This document shows positions 10,958-22,967 of a stretch of 64,000 nucleotides of DNA, piece by piece. The DNA comes from Mesaphorura yosii. Taxonomy: Eukaryota; Arthropoda; Collembola; Poduromorpha; Tullbergiidae. The stretch lies in contig WIXG01000398.1 of the NCBI GenBank assembly GCA_009869945.1, positions 1 to 64,000 on the forward strand. The letters run 5' to 3'. How positions within the stretch are numbered: position 1 is the stretch's first letter; every line of letters starts with the position of its first letter. Below the pieces are notes generated by a model. That model had not been told where the DNA came from. It did not search any database and worked only from the letters and a program-made list of their open reading frames with translations. The translations under genes and the position numbers were made by a program.

Positions 10958-13900
10958 CTACAGAATCTGAAACATCTTTTTCAGTTCGACCATCAGTTGC
11001 CAGTCGCTCTTCTCCAAGTCGCCTCGAAAGTACTCCTTACAGACGTCAATCGATTCTCTTGATATCTGTCAATTCAGAAGGCAATTATTTGTACTGTTGA
11101 GTGACATTAATAAGACGGTGGTACGAGATGCATGCTGCCTCGCAATTACAAGTCTCATCATTTAGAACAAATGAAATGAATGAATGGGATGTTGTGCATG
11201 CTCTGCGTGCCATTGTACTCTGTGCTCGTATCCTGTTTCGCTTCCATACTCAATGAATCAACAGCTAACCGTGTCTTGCTGTTCGCTATTCGCATCTTTG
11301 GCGTTGCGTTGCGCGTCTCGCTCTCTTGTGCGTGTGCCGAGATGAATGTTCACTCATAAGTACTTTAATTGCTTACTTACAGGAGAACTAAACGGCTCCG
11401 CGATTCATATTTACAGAATCAATTTTTCCTATGTCTTCAAAAGCCAATACTTATCTCATTCATTTTCGTACTGATGTTCTGCTTGGAGTTTGAATAACAG
11501 GAAATGCTTATGTACGTACGGTCTGAAATGCGTTCGGCTCAAGTAAATTCAGAACACATGCGCAAAGTTGGAATCGAGGGCCGCCTGACTGCTGAATGAA
11601 AATTGAATGCAGTCTTCCCGAAACATGACTGCAACACGATATGATAAATGACGATGGAGAGGTAAGCATTAATTATGTGAGTCTGCGTGTTTGCACTTCG
11701 CCTTGGCGAGCCCCGAGTAATTAGAGCTTCAGATGGAAGAAGTGCAGAAAATTTTCCCTTCGAGATGCACTTTTGTGCAGTTCCACAAACGCCGCATGAG
11801 CATTTCAGGTTAAATAAGAGCAGGCTTAATGAGTACGAATCAAAAAATGAAAATTACGCCAGATGAGACACGATAAGGAAATGATGGTGAAGTGCGTCGG
11901 CGGTGGAATAAACTTGATATTGAATTAGGGATGAGGATGTCACGCTTCTGATGCAACTCCTTCCTTATGCATTTCTTACATTAAATAGAGAACACGGAAC
12001 GCGCGGAAATTTTAGGTCAGAATGTGCATGTCGCCTGACAAGCTCTGTGGCTTGGCTAGAACTTCTGTGTGACGGCTTTTAACTTGACTATAGACAACAT
12101 TTTACTATTACATAGTACAGTGTGGAGTACTGGAGGAATACACGCGAGCGAGAATTTTGTTGATGAAACATGCCGAGCACAGCACAGAGTCCTGTACGAA
12201 TGAAACCACTTTTTGAAAGCGACAGCGGAAACGAAATCATCCGGCGGAAATCCTTTTCCCGGATAGGAACAGCAGCATAGTAGTGAGTTGCGTTTGAGCA
12301 CTTGAAGAATGCTCCGTACATTAGCGTGAGCGTGACATACATATATGCAATTGTTGGTGCAAGAATTGTTGCGCGTGGATACCTTTGAGATCAGCATGTC
12401 TGTGTCTTGGAAATGTCTGCCCAACATTTTGGGTGCATCACCAGTGTTCTCGATTTTGATGCACACTTCTTGACCTTTCCTCGCAGTCGTGACGGGTTTG
12501 TGATTCGACTCGATGCTTGCAACTCGTCCCAGGTCCAAAATCTGCAAATATTGAGTGATTAATGTATGACCGAGAAAGATTTTATTGCTTATCCTCATTA
12601 GCCAAGCTGAGATCATGCACCCCAATTGTACCTCGCAAGCAGAGGAAGTTGCTACACTCCAACCAAGAACTAAATGCACTTTATTCATCTTGCATTAATG
12701 AGGATGTGACACTTACAATGAATGGTGTGAGCCGAGTGAGCTCCAAAAGAACAAGGACACATGTTCTTAAGCTCGTGACACAAATCTCAACACTGCTCTA
12801 CCGAATGCATGCAAACCTTCCACTGCAAGTCATGAAATAAATGCAACTGACAATGACAACTATTTGAGGATTGATTACGTCCAACTCTTCCCAAGTAGTT
12901 AGAAATCCAGTTACATTCTAATTCATACACTGGCCGAATGGCAATGGCCATAATTGAAGCCAGATATAAATTGAACGACAAATGTGAGTCTGCATTCATC
13001 CTATTCATGCCAGCTAATTAAGCTAATACAGGGCGCGCAGAGAGAAGATAGAAAAATGTCAAGGACGAAGCAACGAATGGAGAAAAGAGCGTATCCAGGA
13101 AAACGTCTTAAGCTTTGCACCGCGAGTTCTGTCCTTTCTATGACTTTTATGCCTCAGGGAAATTGTTTCGGGCAGACTCGCCAAATATTAAAAAGTTGAC
13201 AGCTGTAGAAAAGCAAGCCGGAAACACATTGTTTTCTTCACAACGACGCTCGTACCGTCAATCCTCAGACTAGACCGAGTGTGGCAAACGTGTACGTGAA
13301 AAACCCATAAAACCGGGGAAGTCGGCAGCAACTGTGTGCTTTGTGAGGCTGTTGAAATATTTACGAGAATGAGACAGGAAGGATGTAAAAAATGTAAGAA
13401 AGGACGAGAAATCGGTTGAGGAACCAAACTTCTACGCCAAAGAAGCGAGCTGCTGCAGAACAATACAATTGTACTTGGTCAATGGGCACAGCCGTTGGCA
13501 TGAAATCGGGAACACGTAGTAATAAAATAAAAAATGACAAGTATAAAAGTTTGCTTATCCGTTTGCCTGCATTTGAATTGTTGTGATCCGAAGTTAAATG
13601 GCAAGCAGAAATATTCAACAACACGCTCTACACTGCCGCTCGCCGCTTGTAATTCTATTGTAAATGGAGTAAACAGGAGCCCAGCAGTACGCACTACATA
13701 AGCGTAGCACACTAATTTTTGTCAAGCGCAAAAATGGTTCCATCAATGAAATGAGGTACAGAGACGAAGGCGAGAAAATGGTTGTGAATGAATGAGAAGT
13801 GAATGAAAGAACCTCTTTCATCCATTCACAAGTTCTCTTACAAAAATACTAAGGCGTCGTCGTCATCCTCCTGCTCTCTTATGGCAATAATATAATGCCG

Positions 13901-16900
13901 TAAAGGAACGAGTAAAGTTTTCTATGTTTGAACCACGTCAACTTCTCGTATACTTTTTGCCTGTTCTACCCACACCATTTCTTCTCTCCTTCCTTGTCGT
14001 AAAGTGTACACAGCATAACAGCACGCTTTAATCTTTCCCAGTAATCCCTAAAATTGCTTCTCTGTCTCACTTCCCTCCCTTTCCCTGACTGTACGAACTG
14101 ACGATTATTACAACAAATGCCTTCCTTTCACCTTGAAAAGAGGTTTTCTTTCTACAATAATTGTACGACTGCTAATAGAAGCAGTAAACGAAAAACATAA
14201 GGCCTTCAGACTTACGAACTCCATGCACAACTATAGAAAGGCATACACGTTGGAAAGTCAAAAGGTTAATGCCACTTTAGCAATCGTAATTATTGACAGC
14301 TCTGTGTCATGCCACACGAGCTTACCGTCAGTGAGGGCAATATTTCGTCAACCACGTCAAGTCCGGATTGGTGAACTTCGTCGAGTTCCCAGCTAGCTCA
14401 CTTTAAACTTCCGACATTTTCAAAGGAACTATCTCCGGCGTTCCTTCTATAACCCAATGAATCCCAGCCCAATGTAGTTCTTCATGCTTACATTTGGTAA
14501 GCACTTCTTAATTCACTATTTCTTCGAAGACCCTTAAATTATTTGTCCTGACAAACTACTAACAATTATTAGGAAATTAGAACGTTATTCCTAATGAGTA
14601 GCCCTGTTAAGATACCATGATTAAAACTACGAAACTACAAAACACAAGATCACTTATTTACAATACAAGCGTACTTATGCAGTAAGGAGACGGGTGCACT
14701 AACTACGAAGAGCAAATTCCCAACCAGCTAACTCTGGCTGACTAATCTATATAAATAACATGACACATATCACACAATCTCACATAACGCTAGATAAAAT
14801 TACCTCCGTCTGATTAATAACACATAAAGGTGTTCCTTCTTTAATGATTCCAGCTTCAACCATGACGCCAACGATGATTGGATCACGTGTCTTGAAAATA
14901 CACTAAAGAGCAAGCAGTAAAGAGTAAGTAAAAAGGTATGACAAGAGGTTAAGGCGGATTATACAGAACCCAGGATGCACATTCTAAATCTGAGCTCACC
15001 TGAGGTAGGATTTTGACTTTGCATGGAAAGATTGCCAAGTGTTTGAATTCATCTCTTTGCTTGGCCTTCAGTTCATCGCGATAGGCAGTGAATTTATCGA
15101 AAAGATGGTAAATTATGTCGGCCTGGAATGAACGTAAATGCGGGTAAATGCATAAATGCCTGCTGACATCAAAGTTGATCAAACATAATGCGGTAATTTA
15201 CTGGGAGCACGCAATTACCTGGAAAATTTTAACTCCGACGCTGTCGGCCAGTTCCTGAGCATCTCTCTCAATTTTCACATCAAACGCTAGAATTAACGCG
15301 AATCTGTACGAGAAGGGACAATGCGGCGGACGTTAGCGAACCAGCTCATGACAAATGCAATGAATATGGTCATAATAACGTACTTGCTGTCGTGTTCCAA
15401 CATCGCTGATGCTCTCATAACGTCCTTCTTGACGACAGGACCAATACGAATACCGGAGTACTGGAATGGAAACAAAAGCAAAACATCAACATTGAGCATC
15501 ATCGCCATCTGCACGTACACATACTCGGAAATCGGAAATTATTCAGTTTCAGTTCGAGTTAGAAATTATTGAGGAGCATAATTCTAATATTTCCTGCACA
15601 AAAATAAGAAGATGCATGCTTTGAGAAAATGTATCCCGCTTCCGCTCATTTCCTTTAATTCATAGCCTAAATCCTTCCGCTTATTTAGAGAGTCTGTCAG
15701 AGTGATTCGTGTATATTCCATCCTCATATTCCATTTCAAGCCTGTCCCCCAAATCTCAGAAAGTTCGTTTCTCTGCCTCCCATATGGCTTCCTCTACCTT
15801 TTTCGAGTAAATGAGCACACCTGCTCTCCTCAGCAGAAAGCCATCTGCAGAGCTCCTCGTTTCTATTTTTATTACACGATCTACTCGGTCATTCACAAAT
15901 CTTTACCATTATCCCTGCCGCGACGAGATGAGAGGCGCATAAAATGTAGGAAAAGTAATCCGTGTCGTCGTATACTTAAAGCGCTTGGTAACTCCGACAT
16001 CACCTTGACTCTGCTGATTACCATCTCTGCTCTCCTCCATTATCTGTCTACGTAAATCCTGCCTCCGTCCCTCGTCTCAACTGACTCAACTTGTGATCAT
16101 TATCCAACATATGATTGTTTGCCCAACTAACTTTCGATCCCATTACAAAATAAAAACTGAGGAAATGCAGCCAGCGAAAGGGGACAGAAGGTAGACTGTG
16201 TAGACATCAAAAAGGCACGTTTAAGGAAACCTAATGTGGCCTCGACGCATAAGGATGCTTTGCCCGAATGGGTTTCGAAAGATCAACTTTACACTCATGA
16301 CACTCATGAGGCTGACTTCAATTCTGATACCTTCGAGCTCATTTTGGTGGGACTTCACAACTGCACATGAAATTACCATTCGAGAGTAGAAAACAAGGCC
16401 TGATGGCAGACGGAGAGTGAGAGTAGGAGGATTAAATATGGCTTGTGCGTTCAAAGAAAGGCCAATCTTAACAAATCTCAAAGATTTCTTATGAATGAGA
16501 AAGGATATTAAGTAATGGACGAGCGGAAGGATGCTCATTTCGCCCTTGATTACTTGAGTGGAAAACTATTATATTTGTAGCACAACTTCCTTCCTCCCAA
16601 CCCTACAACCTCTGCCATGTCAAATTAAGATTCTCACGTTGCGAAGCTTAGGCGCACAGACTCCTCCAACAACGCAACTCACTCGCCCTCACTCGAATGC
16701 AAAAGCAAGCACACTTCATGAGAAGTGAACTTGACATTCCAAGTGCGAAAGCCATAAAAATGCGTACGTACATGGCCAATTAGCTATAAACCAAATGAAT
16801 GGAAATGAATTGTGGGAACTTTCACTTCAGATACTAAGAATAAGGTGTGTGCAGTAAAAGACACAGGCAATCTTTGCTACACCACCCAGTCATTCAACAG

Positions 16901-19900
16901 TGATGAAGTCGCACTCGAAATGAGTCAGTGCGAAGGAAGCAAGGGAAATTGAGAATAAGAAACTAACACAGAATGTGGGAATTCATTCACAGGCAACTAA
17001 TTACGTGACAATTAAATTTAGACATCCGTTACGCCAGCCGAGGTGAATCGCATATTTTCCAGCAAATTCACACGCCTTACCACAGTAGAAGCACAGTAAC
17101 AATGAGAGGAAGCTCACTCTGCAGTTTTCCTGAGCCTATAAAAACAAACCTGAAAATCCTAGCTTACAGGATTTACAACTCGGTGATTTTCTCAGTTTCA
17201 TGATCAAATGTTTGAAGTGAAATGCTTATCGTGATTCAGACCACATTCTTCAAGAACAAATACAATCGTGGGGTTTCGTTTTGTAGTACGCTTGCCCATA
17301 AATCTCAAATTTACTGTCACAAATGATAGGGCTCTGTGAGAATTAAACGCATGCTTTATGCAGCCGTGTCCAAAAGTTATTTGGCTTATGCAGCAGTTAA
17401 GTACTGGAACTACTAGCGCGCAATGCACAACAGTCGCTGATACAACGGAAGCCAAAAATTATGCAATTAAATTCGGAGTAGACTGCATGTGCGTCGGAAT
17501 GGTTTTTATGATATCTCAACAAACTCGAAAGCATAAAATGATGAGTAAGACATAAAAGAAATGCAGAGTTGCAGAAAAGTAAAGATTGACTTCTGTTGTC
17601 ATGTTCAAAGTAGACTTGAGATTCGCACACACTGAAAATCGAAAAGAACTTATGCACTGGCTCGGAATCGGTCTAGAAACGCATGAGTACATCTGTTTCA
17701 TATTTCTCCTTCACTCGTCAACGAGTAAATCATATTTGTTTATACAGCTTTGTAGATTAACCGAGACGTGAACCCGTGGTATAATCAAATAATCCCAATA
17801 AATAATTTTTGAAATGATTTCAGCAAAATGCTGACGCAGAAAGACGTCTGGCTTTTTATCGCAAACTGAAGCCCAAAGACTGCCTGCAAAGCAAACGCGT
17901 GAGAGGTGTCTAGGCACACTTTGGGAAATAAGATTCGCAGTCTTGACAGGTGCAGTCAAAAGTTGTGAATAATTTCGCTGAAACACCAGTTCAGAGCCTA
18001 ACCTACTGCCCAACTCATTTGCAATTATAAATAAACGAAAATCGAAATATCTCAAGTCTCGAGCAATCAAGCGCATTTTGCTTCAAGCAACGAGCACTGC
18101 ACACATTCTGTTTTAAGTCGATTTGTCAAGTAAACATCCTGTCAAAGGATTTGGCACGCATCCAGATCAAATTGCAGCTAGATTTTCTTAAAAATAAGCT
18201 AGTCCTTACTGGAATCTCAGAGGTGCGAAGAAACTCGAGCAAGGCTTCCAAGGAACCCAGAGTTGAAGCTTGAACGTACACTCCCCTCTCTTGCAGCTTG
18301 AACGAACTGAGCGCAGTTTTCAATTCTCGGGTAACTTCTTCCTTGCATATTTCAACTTCGTCAGGATTATTTGCGATCAGCACATTCAAACCAGCAATGG
18401 CTTTCTCCAAATCTTTGGCTGCGATTTTAACACCAACCGCACCTCGAATTTCCTTGTATTCGATATACGAGCTCTATGATATAAAGAAGAAATACGATTT
18501 CAATGTTTCTCTTCGTTTAAAAGTAACGACTGAGTCGCCTGCAACATACCTTAACTCTAAGTTCCTTCATGGGCTGAGGTGTTAATAGAGATCTGATTTG
18601 TGTTACGATTGGACCATCACTTCCAGCTAAGACCATTGTATCTCCTTCTGCCAGTTTTCCGTTCAGTAAAACAACATCGATAGTTGTACCAAGTCCAGGA
18701 ATGGCTTTGACCTCCAAAACTGTGGCCTGTCAAGAAGAGAGTCTTTCACCTCACGAAAATATTCATTAAAACGACCAGTCTTTTTCTGTCGCTTACCAGC
18801 AGTTCGTTTGAGTACATGAGCTGCTTGGCCAACATGGTTTGGGAAAATTCTACAATTAAAGCCATTAAGTTGCCCATTCCCTCTCCAGTCAGGGCGCTTG
18901 TTGGGACCATAGTGATGTAAGTCTTAGGGTCTGGGTTCTGTCCGAGAAGCGCAGTGTTTAAACCCTGTGGAGTCAGAACACAGAATTAATAAGGAACAAT
19001 TCAAATCAGACAGATCGTCATTCACCGGCCATCTTTGCAAACCTGTATCGCAAATTGAGCAACTGCTTCCTTGGCTCTTTTTTCAAATTCAGAGAAAGTG
19101 TTCTTAGCTTGACCAGCAATAACATCTCGCACATCCTTTTTAGCACCGGTTGCATTCCATTCATAAAGACTAAACACAAGAATAAAGAATGCGTCTTGAA
19201 ACCTGATGTGTTGAATAGGTGACCCTTCTGAACCCAAGAACACATGACCTTTACATACCGATCAATTTTGTTGAGGGCAACGACAAACGGAGTTTTCTTT
19301 GATTTGAGCAAATTGATAGATTCAATTGTCTGCGGCTCCAATCCGTGCATAATATCGACCACAAGAATGGCAATATCACAAAGCGATGAACCTCGTGATC
19401 GCAAATTGCTGAAGGACTCGTGGCCAGGTGTGTCAATTATAAGAAGACCAGGAATTTTCATGTCCAGAGTTGCGACCTAGAAACCATTTTTCGAGTATAC
19501 ATTTGAATCTCGTCACTATGTTGCTGATTCTCTTTACCTCCTTCACATTTTTACATTGCTCTTTAATGGCGTCGATGGGCACATTCGTAGCACCAATTTG
19601 TTGAGTAATTCCACCGGCTTCCCCGTCCTGGACATGTGTTCTTCTCAGCTTGTCCAAGATTTTTGTCTTTCCTGGAATGTGTGAGCATTGAGTCAAGTAG
19701 ACCTAATATCAACCCATAAAGAAGTCGGCATTTGCCTATTTACCTGTGTCCACATGTCCAAGCACACAGACGACAGGAGATCGAAGGTTTTGCAGGGACC
19801 TATTACGCTCATTTTCTTCTCGCCTTTTCTAAAACGACAAATACACAATTTGTTCAATGGTATTCTTTTGCGTTGTTCAACTGAGATACATTCCAAGCAG

Positions 19901-20910
19901 TAAATACTCACTTGAATTCTGCGTAGAGCCTTTTCCCTTTTGCTCTCCAACGTATGCTCAGACTCGTCACTGCTGTCTTCAGAATCAGAATCTTCAACAC
20001 TTTCACCCTTCCCTCCATTTTCGCTGCTGGAGTGCCTCAACTTCCTGTTTACATTATTTCCTTGTGACAGAGGAGCATTCGCTTTTCTAGGAACGTCTTT
20101 GTGCGGTGGGACAGGTGAACTATTTTCTTTACTGTTGTCTTCTTCTTCACTAGATGTTGCGTCCCACTCGTCCTTCACATCTTCCTCTTCAGCTGATGCT
20201 TGTGCTTCTAGAAGCTGCTCTTCCTCTTTCGCGTCCTCCTCGTTCAGTTCTTGCTCACCGTCTTGTGAAGCTTCCTGCGTTGAACTAGCAGCTACTTCGG
20301 TGGTACTACCCTTTTTGGTACGAACTCGGGTTCCTAAACGCGGCTTCTTGTCGATGGTAGTCTCAGTTGGTAACTCAATGCCCTGTGCCTTCATAGCTTC
20401 CAGCATTTCCTGAGCTCGTTGTTTTTCTAAGGTCATTTTCTCCTTTTGTTTTTGTGTTAAGAATTTTCCTTCAGCCTTCAGTCTCTGTATTTTTTCCTTC
20501 TCCTTTTGTTTCTTCCGTTCTTTTCTCTCTTGTTCAAGTCGCAGCTGAAATAAACGAGTAGCGAAATATCAGCACATCTTCAAAAAACCTTGGATCACTA
20601 TCAAATGATTTGTTACCTTTTCCAATCTGGCATTCTCAGCTTCCTCTTGAAGTCTGAATTTCTCGTCGTCCTCTTTCCGAAGTCGTTCTTCTTCTTCTTT
20701 TGCCTTTTGGATAGCTTCCTGAATGGCAGCGATTTGCTTCTTACTTGGTCCGCCTTTCCGAGCTGGTTCCTTCTTTCCCTTGTCATCTTTCGCCGCTGGT
20801 TTATCTTTGTCTGCCGTCGGCTTCTTCTTTTTTTTTTTCTTCTTATCTGCAGCGCCTTCTTCGTTTCCTCCCTCGGCTCCGACAAGGTCAATAGGCTTTT
20901 CTTCTTCCAT
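10958..20910 (-). CDS. eIF5B: Eukaryotic translation initiation factor 5B (15 coding exons)
   Basis: Exons from 5' to 3': 20910-20617, 20544-19912, 19828-19744, 19671-19538, 19476-19259, 19169-19043, 18964-18797, 18726-18550, 18473-18210, 15460-15384, 15303-15219, 15122-15000, 14902-14804, 12541-12383, 11065-10958. Every junction is GT-AG and keeps frame, giving 916 residues. eIF5B is the GTPase that joins the 60S subunit to the 48S complex and releases after GTP hydrolysis. G motifs: GHVDTGKT (333-340), [10 protein letters not shown] (from 357), DTPGHESF (397-404), NKID (451-454), PTSALTG. Domain II, the alpha/beta domain III ([16 protein letters not shown]), helix 12 and domain IV (ending in [16 protein letters not shown]) are all present. 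The N-terminus (1-310) is charged Lys/Glu coiled coil with an eight-Lys run, shorter than in human (about 1,220 residues in total). The ATG at 20910 is preferred over an in-frame TTG at 20916. Most introns are 61-97 nt; three near the 3' end are 2,749, 2,262 and 1,317 nt. Confidence 0.96.
11066..12382 (-). other. eIF5B intron, 1.3 kb
   Basis: Separates the exon ending in LISK from the last exon starting ISRES. No conserved exon or RNA gene is recognisable inside. It contains AATG-type words such as ATGAATGAATGG near 11172. Confidence 0.6.
12542..14803 (-). other. eIF5B intron, 2.3 kb
   Basis: Lies between the exons ending VINQTE and starting ILDLG. A short imperfect hairpin of GTGAATGAAAGA and its partner sits at 13799-13829. 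Otherwise I see nothing in it. Confidence 0.6.
15461..18209 (-). other. eIF5B intron, 2.7 kb
   Basis: Interrupts domain III between TSEIP and YSGIRIG. Open frames on both strands, up to 121 codons, show no recognisable motif. No nested gene is supported. Confidence 0.6.
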
Positions 20911-21185
20911 CTTCAACGTTTATGAGCTACTAAAACTTGATTGAAGTGCAGAAATTGTATATAATGTGCACCCTACGTGGCTGGATCAAATACAGTCAGT
21001 TAGTACACAAGGTTCAAGTTAATTGTAGGCGAATTGTTGAATTTATCACAAGGACAGATCTTTGGACAGTTTGAGGAGGTACAAATGATGTAGAAATTCT
21101 CCGACGAAAAGTACTATTAGTACAAAAATAGACGTTCCCGGAAGTGGAAGAAGTTGGGATTGCAAGTGTTACGTTGTGGCTTCAG
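20911..21185. promoter_or_regulatory. Upstream region of eIF5B
   Basis: About 275 nt separate the eIF5B ATG from the end of the SANT-like frame. A TATATA-type element lies at about 20956-20962, some 50 nt upstream of the ATG on the - strand. It could serve as a TATA box only if the 5' UTR is very short. Confidence 0.25.
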
Positions 21186-21444
21186 TTAGTCTTTCAGTGA
21201 GGACATTGTTTTGTGGTAGGAATACCATGGATCTAGTAGGGCACAATTAAAATCAAAAGTTAAAGTTGATGAAGGTAGAAAATCAATTTTGTCGAATTTT
21301 GTTGAAACATATGACCAAATGGAGTTTTGTTTCACTTTCCCTTTGTAATATTCCGCACGTATGCGCGACGAAGAGATTGCTACTATTGCACGTTCACTTT
21401 TCGACAATATTTTTCGATCCCATTCGTCTGCTGGTCGCTTAAAA
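21186..21444 (-). CDS. Possible Myb/SANT-like DNA-binding exon (partial, uncertain)
   Basis: The open - frame ends in TAA at 21188-21186 and can be followed up to a possible acceptor (GCAAG) at about 21445. It reads KRPADEWDRKILSKSERAIV, then EYYKGKVKQNSIWSYVSTKF. The spacing of Trp, the aromatic plus GKxK stretch, and the second Trp followed by xxVSxKF resembles the Myb/SANT-like domain (Myb_DNA-bind_4 / MSANTD type) common in arthropod transposase-derived and regulatory proteins. No initiating ATG and no neighbouring exon was found. It may therefore be a terminal exon, a remnant of a domesticated or dead transposon gene, or a chance frame. It lies 276 nt upstream of the eIF5B start on the same strand. 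Confidence 0.3.
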
Positions 21445-21886
21445 CTTGCGGCAATTTTTCATTTTCTCAGGGTCGAACACTGAGGGAGACACTTTACTGA
21501 TGTTATTACTGCCACACCACTTTGGTAACTAAACCATAAAACACGTGCATATTGTTAGGTATTTGGTTGATGCAGCAGTTCCTGCAAAAAGTTAACGTCT
21601 CACGCTAATTTGCGATCTCAAACGATTCTCTATCTACACGAAATCTACATTTGATATAATACATTTAGCGAAGAGCCAGGTGGGGTGAAGGAATGAATAT
21701 GAAATAAAAACTAAGAGTTCGTTAACGCTCATTTGGACTCTAACAAACCTCCGAAGCTTCGGATGGTGGAAGTTTAATTTAATAACTGTTGGTAAGTTCT
21801 CATTTGTGCCAAATACACTAAATTCAGTTGCAGTGCGGTACTGACGAAGCTTCGTTCCTATTTAGAAACTTACACAATTGTACGAG
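21445..21886 (+). promoter_or_regulatory. Presumed promoter and 5' UTR of the cystine-knot peptide gene
   Basis: About 440 nt without a recognisable coding feature upstream of the knottin ATG. No clear TATA box is assigned. Confidence 0.3.
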
Positions 21887-22197
21887 ATGAGGACGAAGAC
21901 TTGTCTACTCATGGCTGCTATCTTCTATTCGCTGGTTGTGATGCTATTAATCGAAGTAGCGGAATGTAATCTGGTGACAAATAATGAAAATAGAGATTTC
22001 CTCTGGGAAAAGGTAAGTCGGAAGACCACGCAAGAATTAGTCCTTCTAATTTATGCCACGTCACTGCTAATTTGCACAATTTTGTGTTATAGTGCAAGGC
22101 CCGGAATGACATATGCAATTCTAATCGTGATTGCTGCGGCCAGTCCTGCATTCGCTCAGGAATCCTGGGGTTCGGGTTCCAAAAATACTGTGGTTAA
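21887..22197 (+). CDS. Secreted inhibitor-cystine-knot (knottin-like) peptide
   Basis: Two exons, 21887-22012 and 22093-22197, joined over an 80-nt GT-AG intron in phase 0, give a 76-residue precursor. Residues 1 to about 27 form a signal peptide with a long hydrophobic core (LLMAAIFYSLVVMLLIEVAEC). A 15-residue acidic spacer follows. Exon 2 encodes the 34-residue mature region with six cysteines spaced C-x6-C-x5-CC-x3-C-x13-C, ending CG. This is the spacing class of inhibitor cystine knots, found in arthropod antimicrobial, neuropeptide-like and ion-channel-acting peptides. Placing the intron exactly before the first knot cysteine is typical of a modular secretory gene. The first ATG with a signal peptide was taken as start. 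Family membership below ICK-like cannot be given, and nothing in the sequence shows whether it acts in defence, signalling or venom. Confidence 0.75.
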
Positions 22198-22590
22198 TCT
22201 AGCCAAGCGGATGGACCGTCTCAATGTCATTTAAATTGTTGAGCAAAGTAATAGTCCTACGATATGCTTTATTTAGGAAACGTGCTTGAATTATATTCGA
22301 ATCTCTATGACTAATTTCTTCATACTGAACCAAACGAAAATGTCTGCCAGGTTGGGACCAGTTTTATATTTTGTGCAATTCTATCCTGCTCAGTTTTAGA
22401 TATAGTATTTACTGTTTTAAATTGTATTTTCAGTCTCATCACTTGAAATAACATGTATTCCCTTCTGATTCAGACTCATTGCAATACCTTGTAAGTAAGG
22501 CTCTCAAATACAGATGATTTCCACGATCCTAGTCATTTCTTCTTCGCCTTCTCAGCCAACGGTCCTCCATCTCTTCGGCTTGTTTTTCTT
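22198..22590. other. Gap between knottin gene and basic ORF
   Basis: About 390 nt. It should hold the 3' UTR of the knottin gene; no canonical AATAAA was noticed close to its stop. Just past the stop of the - strand ORF its frame continues with a Lys/Arg-rich stretch. Confidence 0.4.
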
Positions 22591-22967
22591 CTATTCTTTA
22601 GTTTCACTGACACATACCAAGGCCTGTCCAAGGTCCCTCTTCTTGTACACTTTCTTACGGCGGGCCCAGTTCACTGTTATTACTGGGGGTGGACTTAGTC
22701 CCACCTGTTTCCTAAATCCTTCCAGAATTCTACGTCCAAAACTTTCATTTGTAACACTGTACTGCTTCGGATCATTGAGGCTCGTCCCGTGTCGAGCATG
22801 TACGAGTTCATGGGATAAATTATTGCACTCTGCCATCAAGACATTCTTCTCAAACGATTTTTCATTTAGTTTATTTTCGACAACAGTACTTTTCTTCATT
22901 TCTTGTAGTTTTTCCATTTTGAGGCGATTGTCAGTTATAGTTTTCCGTCTTGTCTTTTTTCAACCAT
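22591..22967 (-). CDS. Small basic coiled-coil protein, unrecognised; frame broken near the start
   Basis: The continuous frame runs from MEKLQEMKK (ATG at 22917) to a TAG at 22593-22591, 108 residues. The same frame is open further upstream through RRKTITDNRLK. It would join the ATG at 22967-22965 (MVEK) if the run of six A (complement of 22955-22960) had one more base. As the sequence stands, that ATG opens a 10-codon frame ending in TAA. The N-terminus is Lys/Glu-rich and probably coiled coil, the middle has an HELVH string, and the C-terminal half is basic with GFRKQVGLSPPP and NWARRKKVYKKRD. HELVH by itself is not evidence for a zinc protease. I do not recognise the family. Predicted nuclear or chromatin location is only an inference from the basic composition. 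Confidence 0.5.

Noticed and set aside
22591-22917. HELVH as a zinc-metalloprotease (HExxH) active site
   Set aside because: The protein is about 110 residues and basic, without a third metal ligand region or a catalytic-domain context; the string alone is not evidence.
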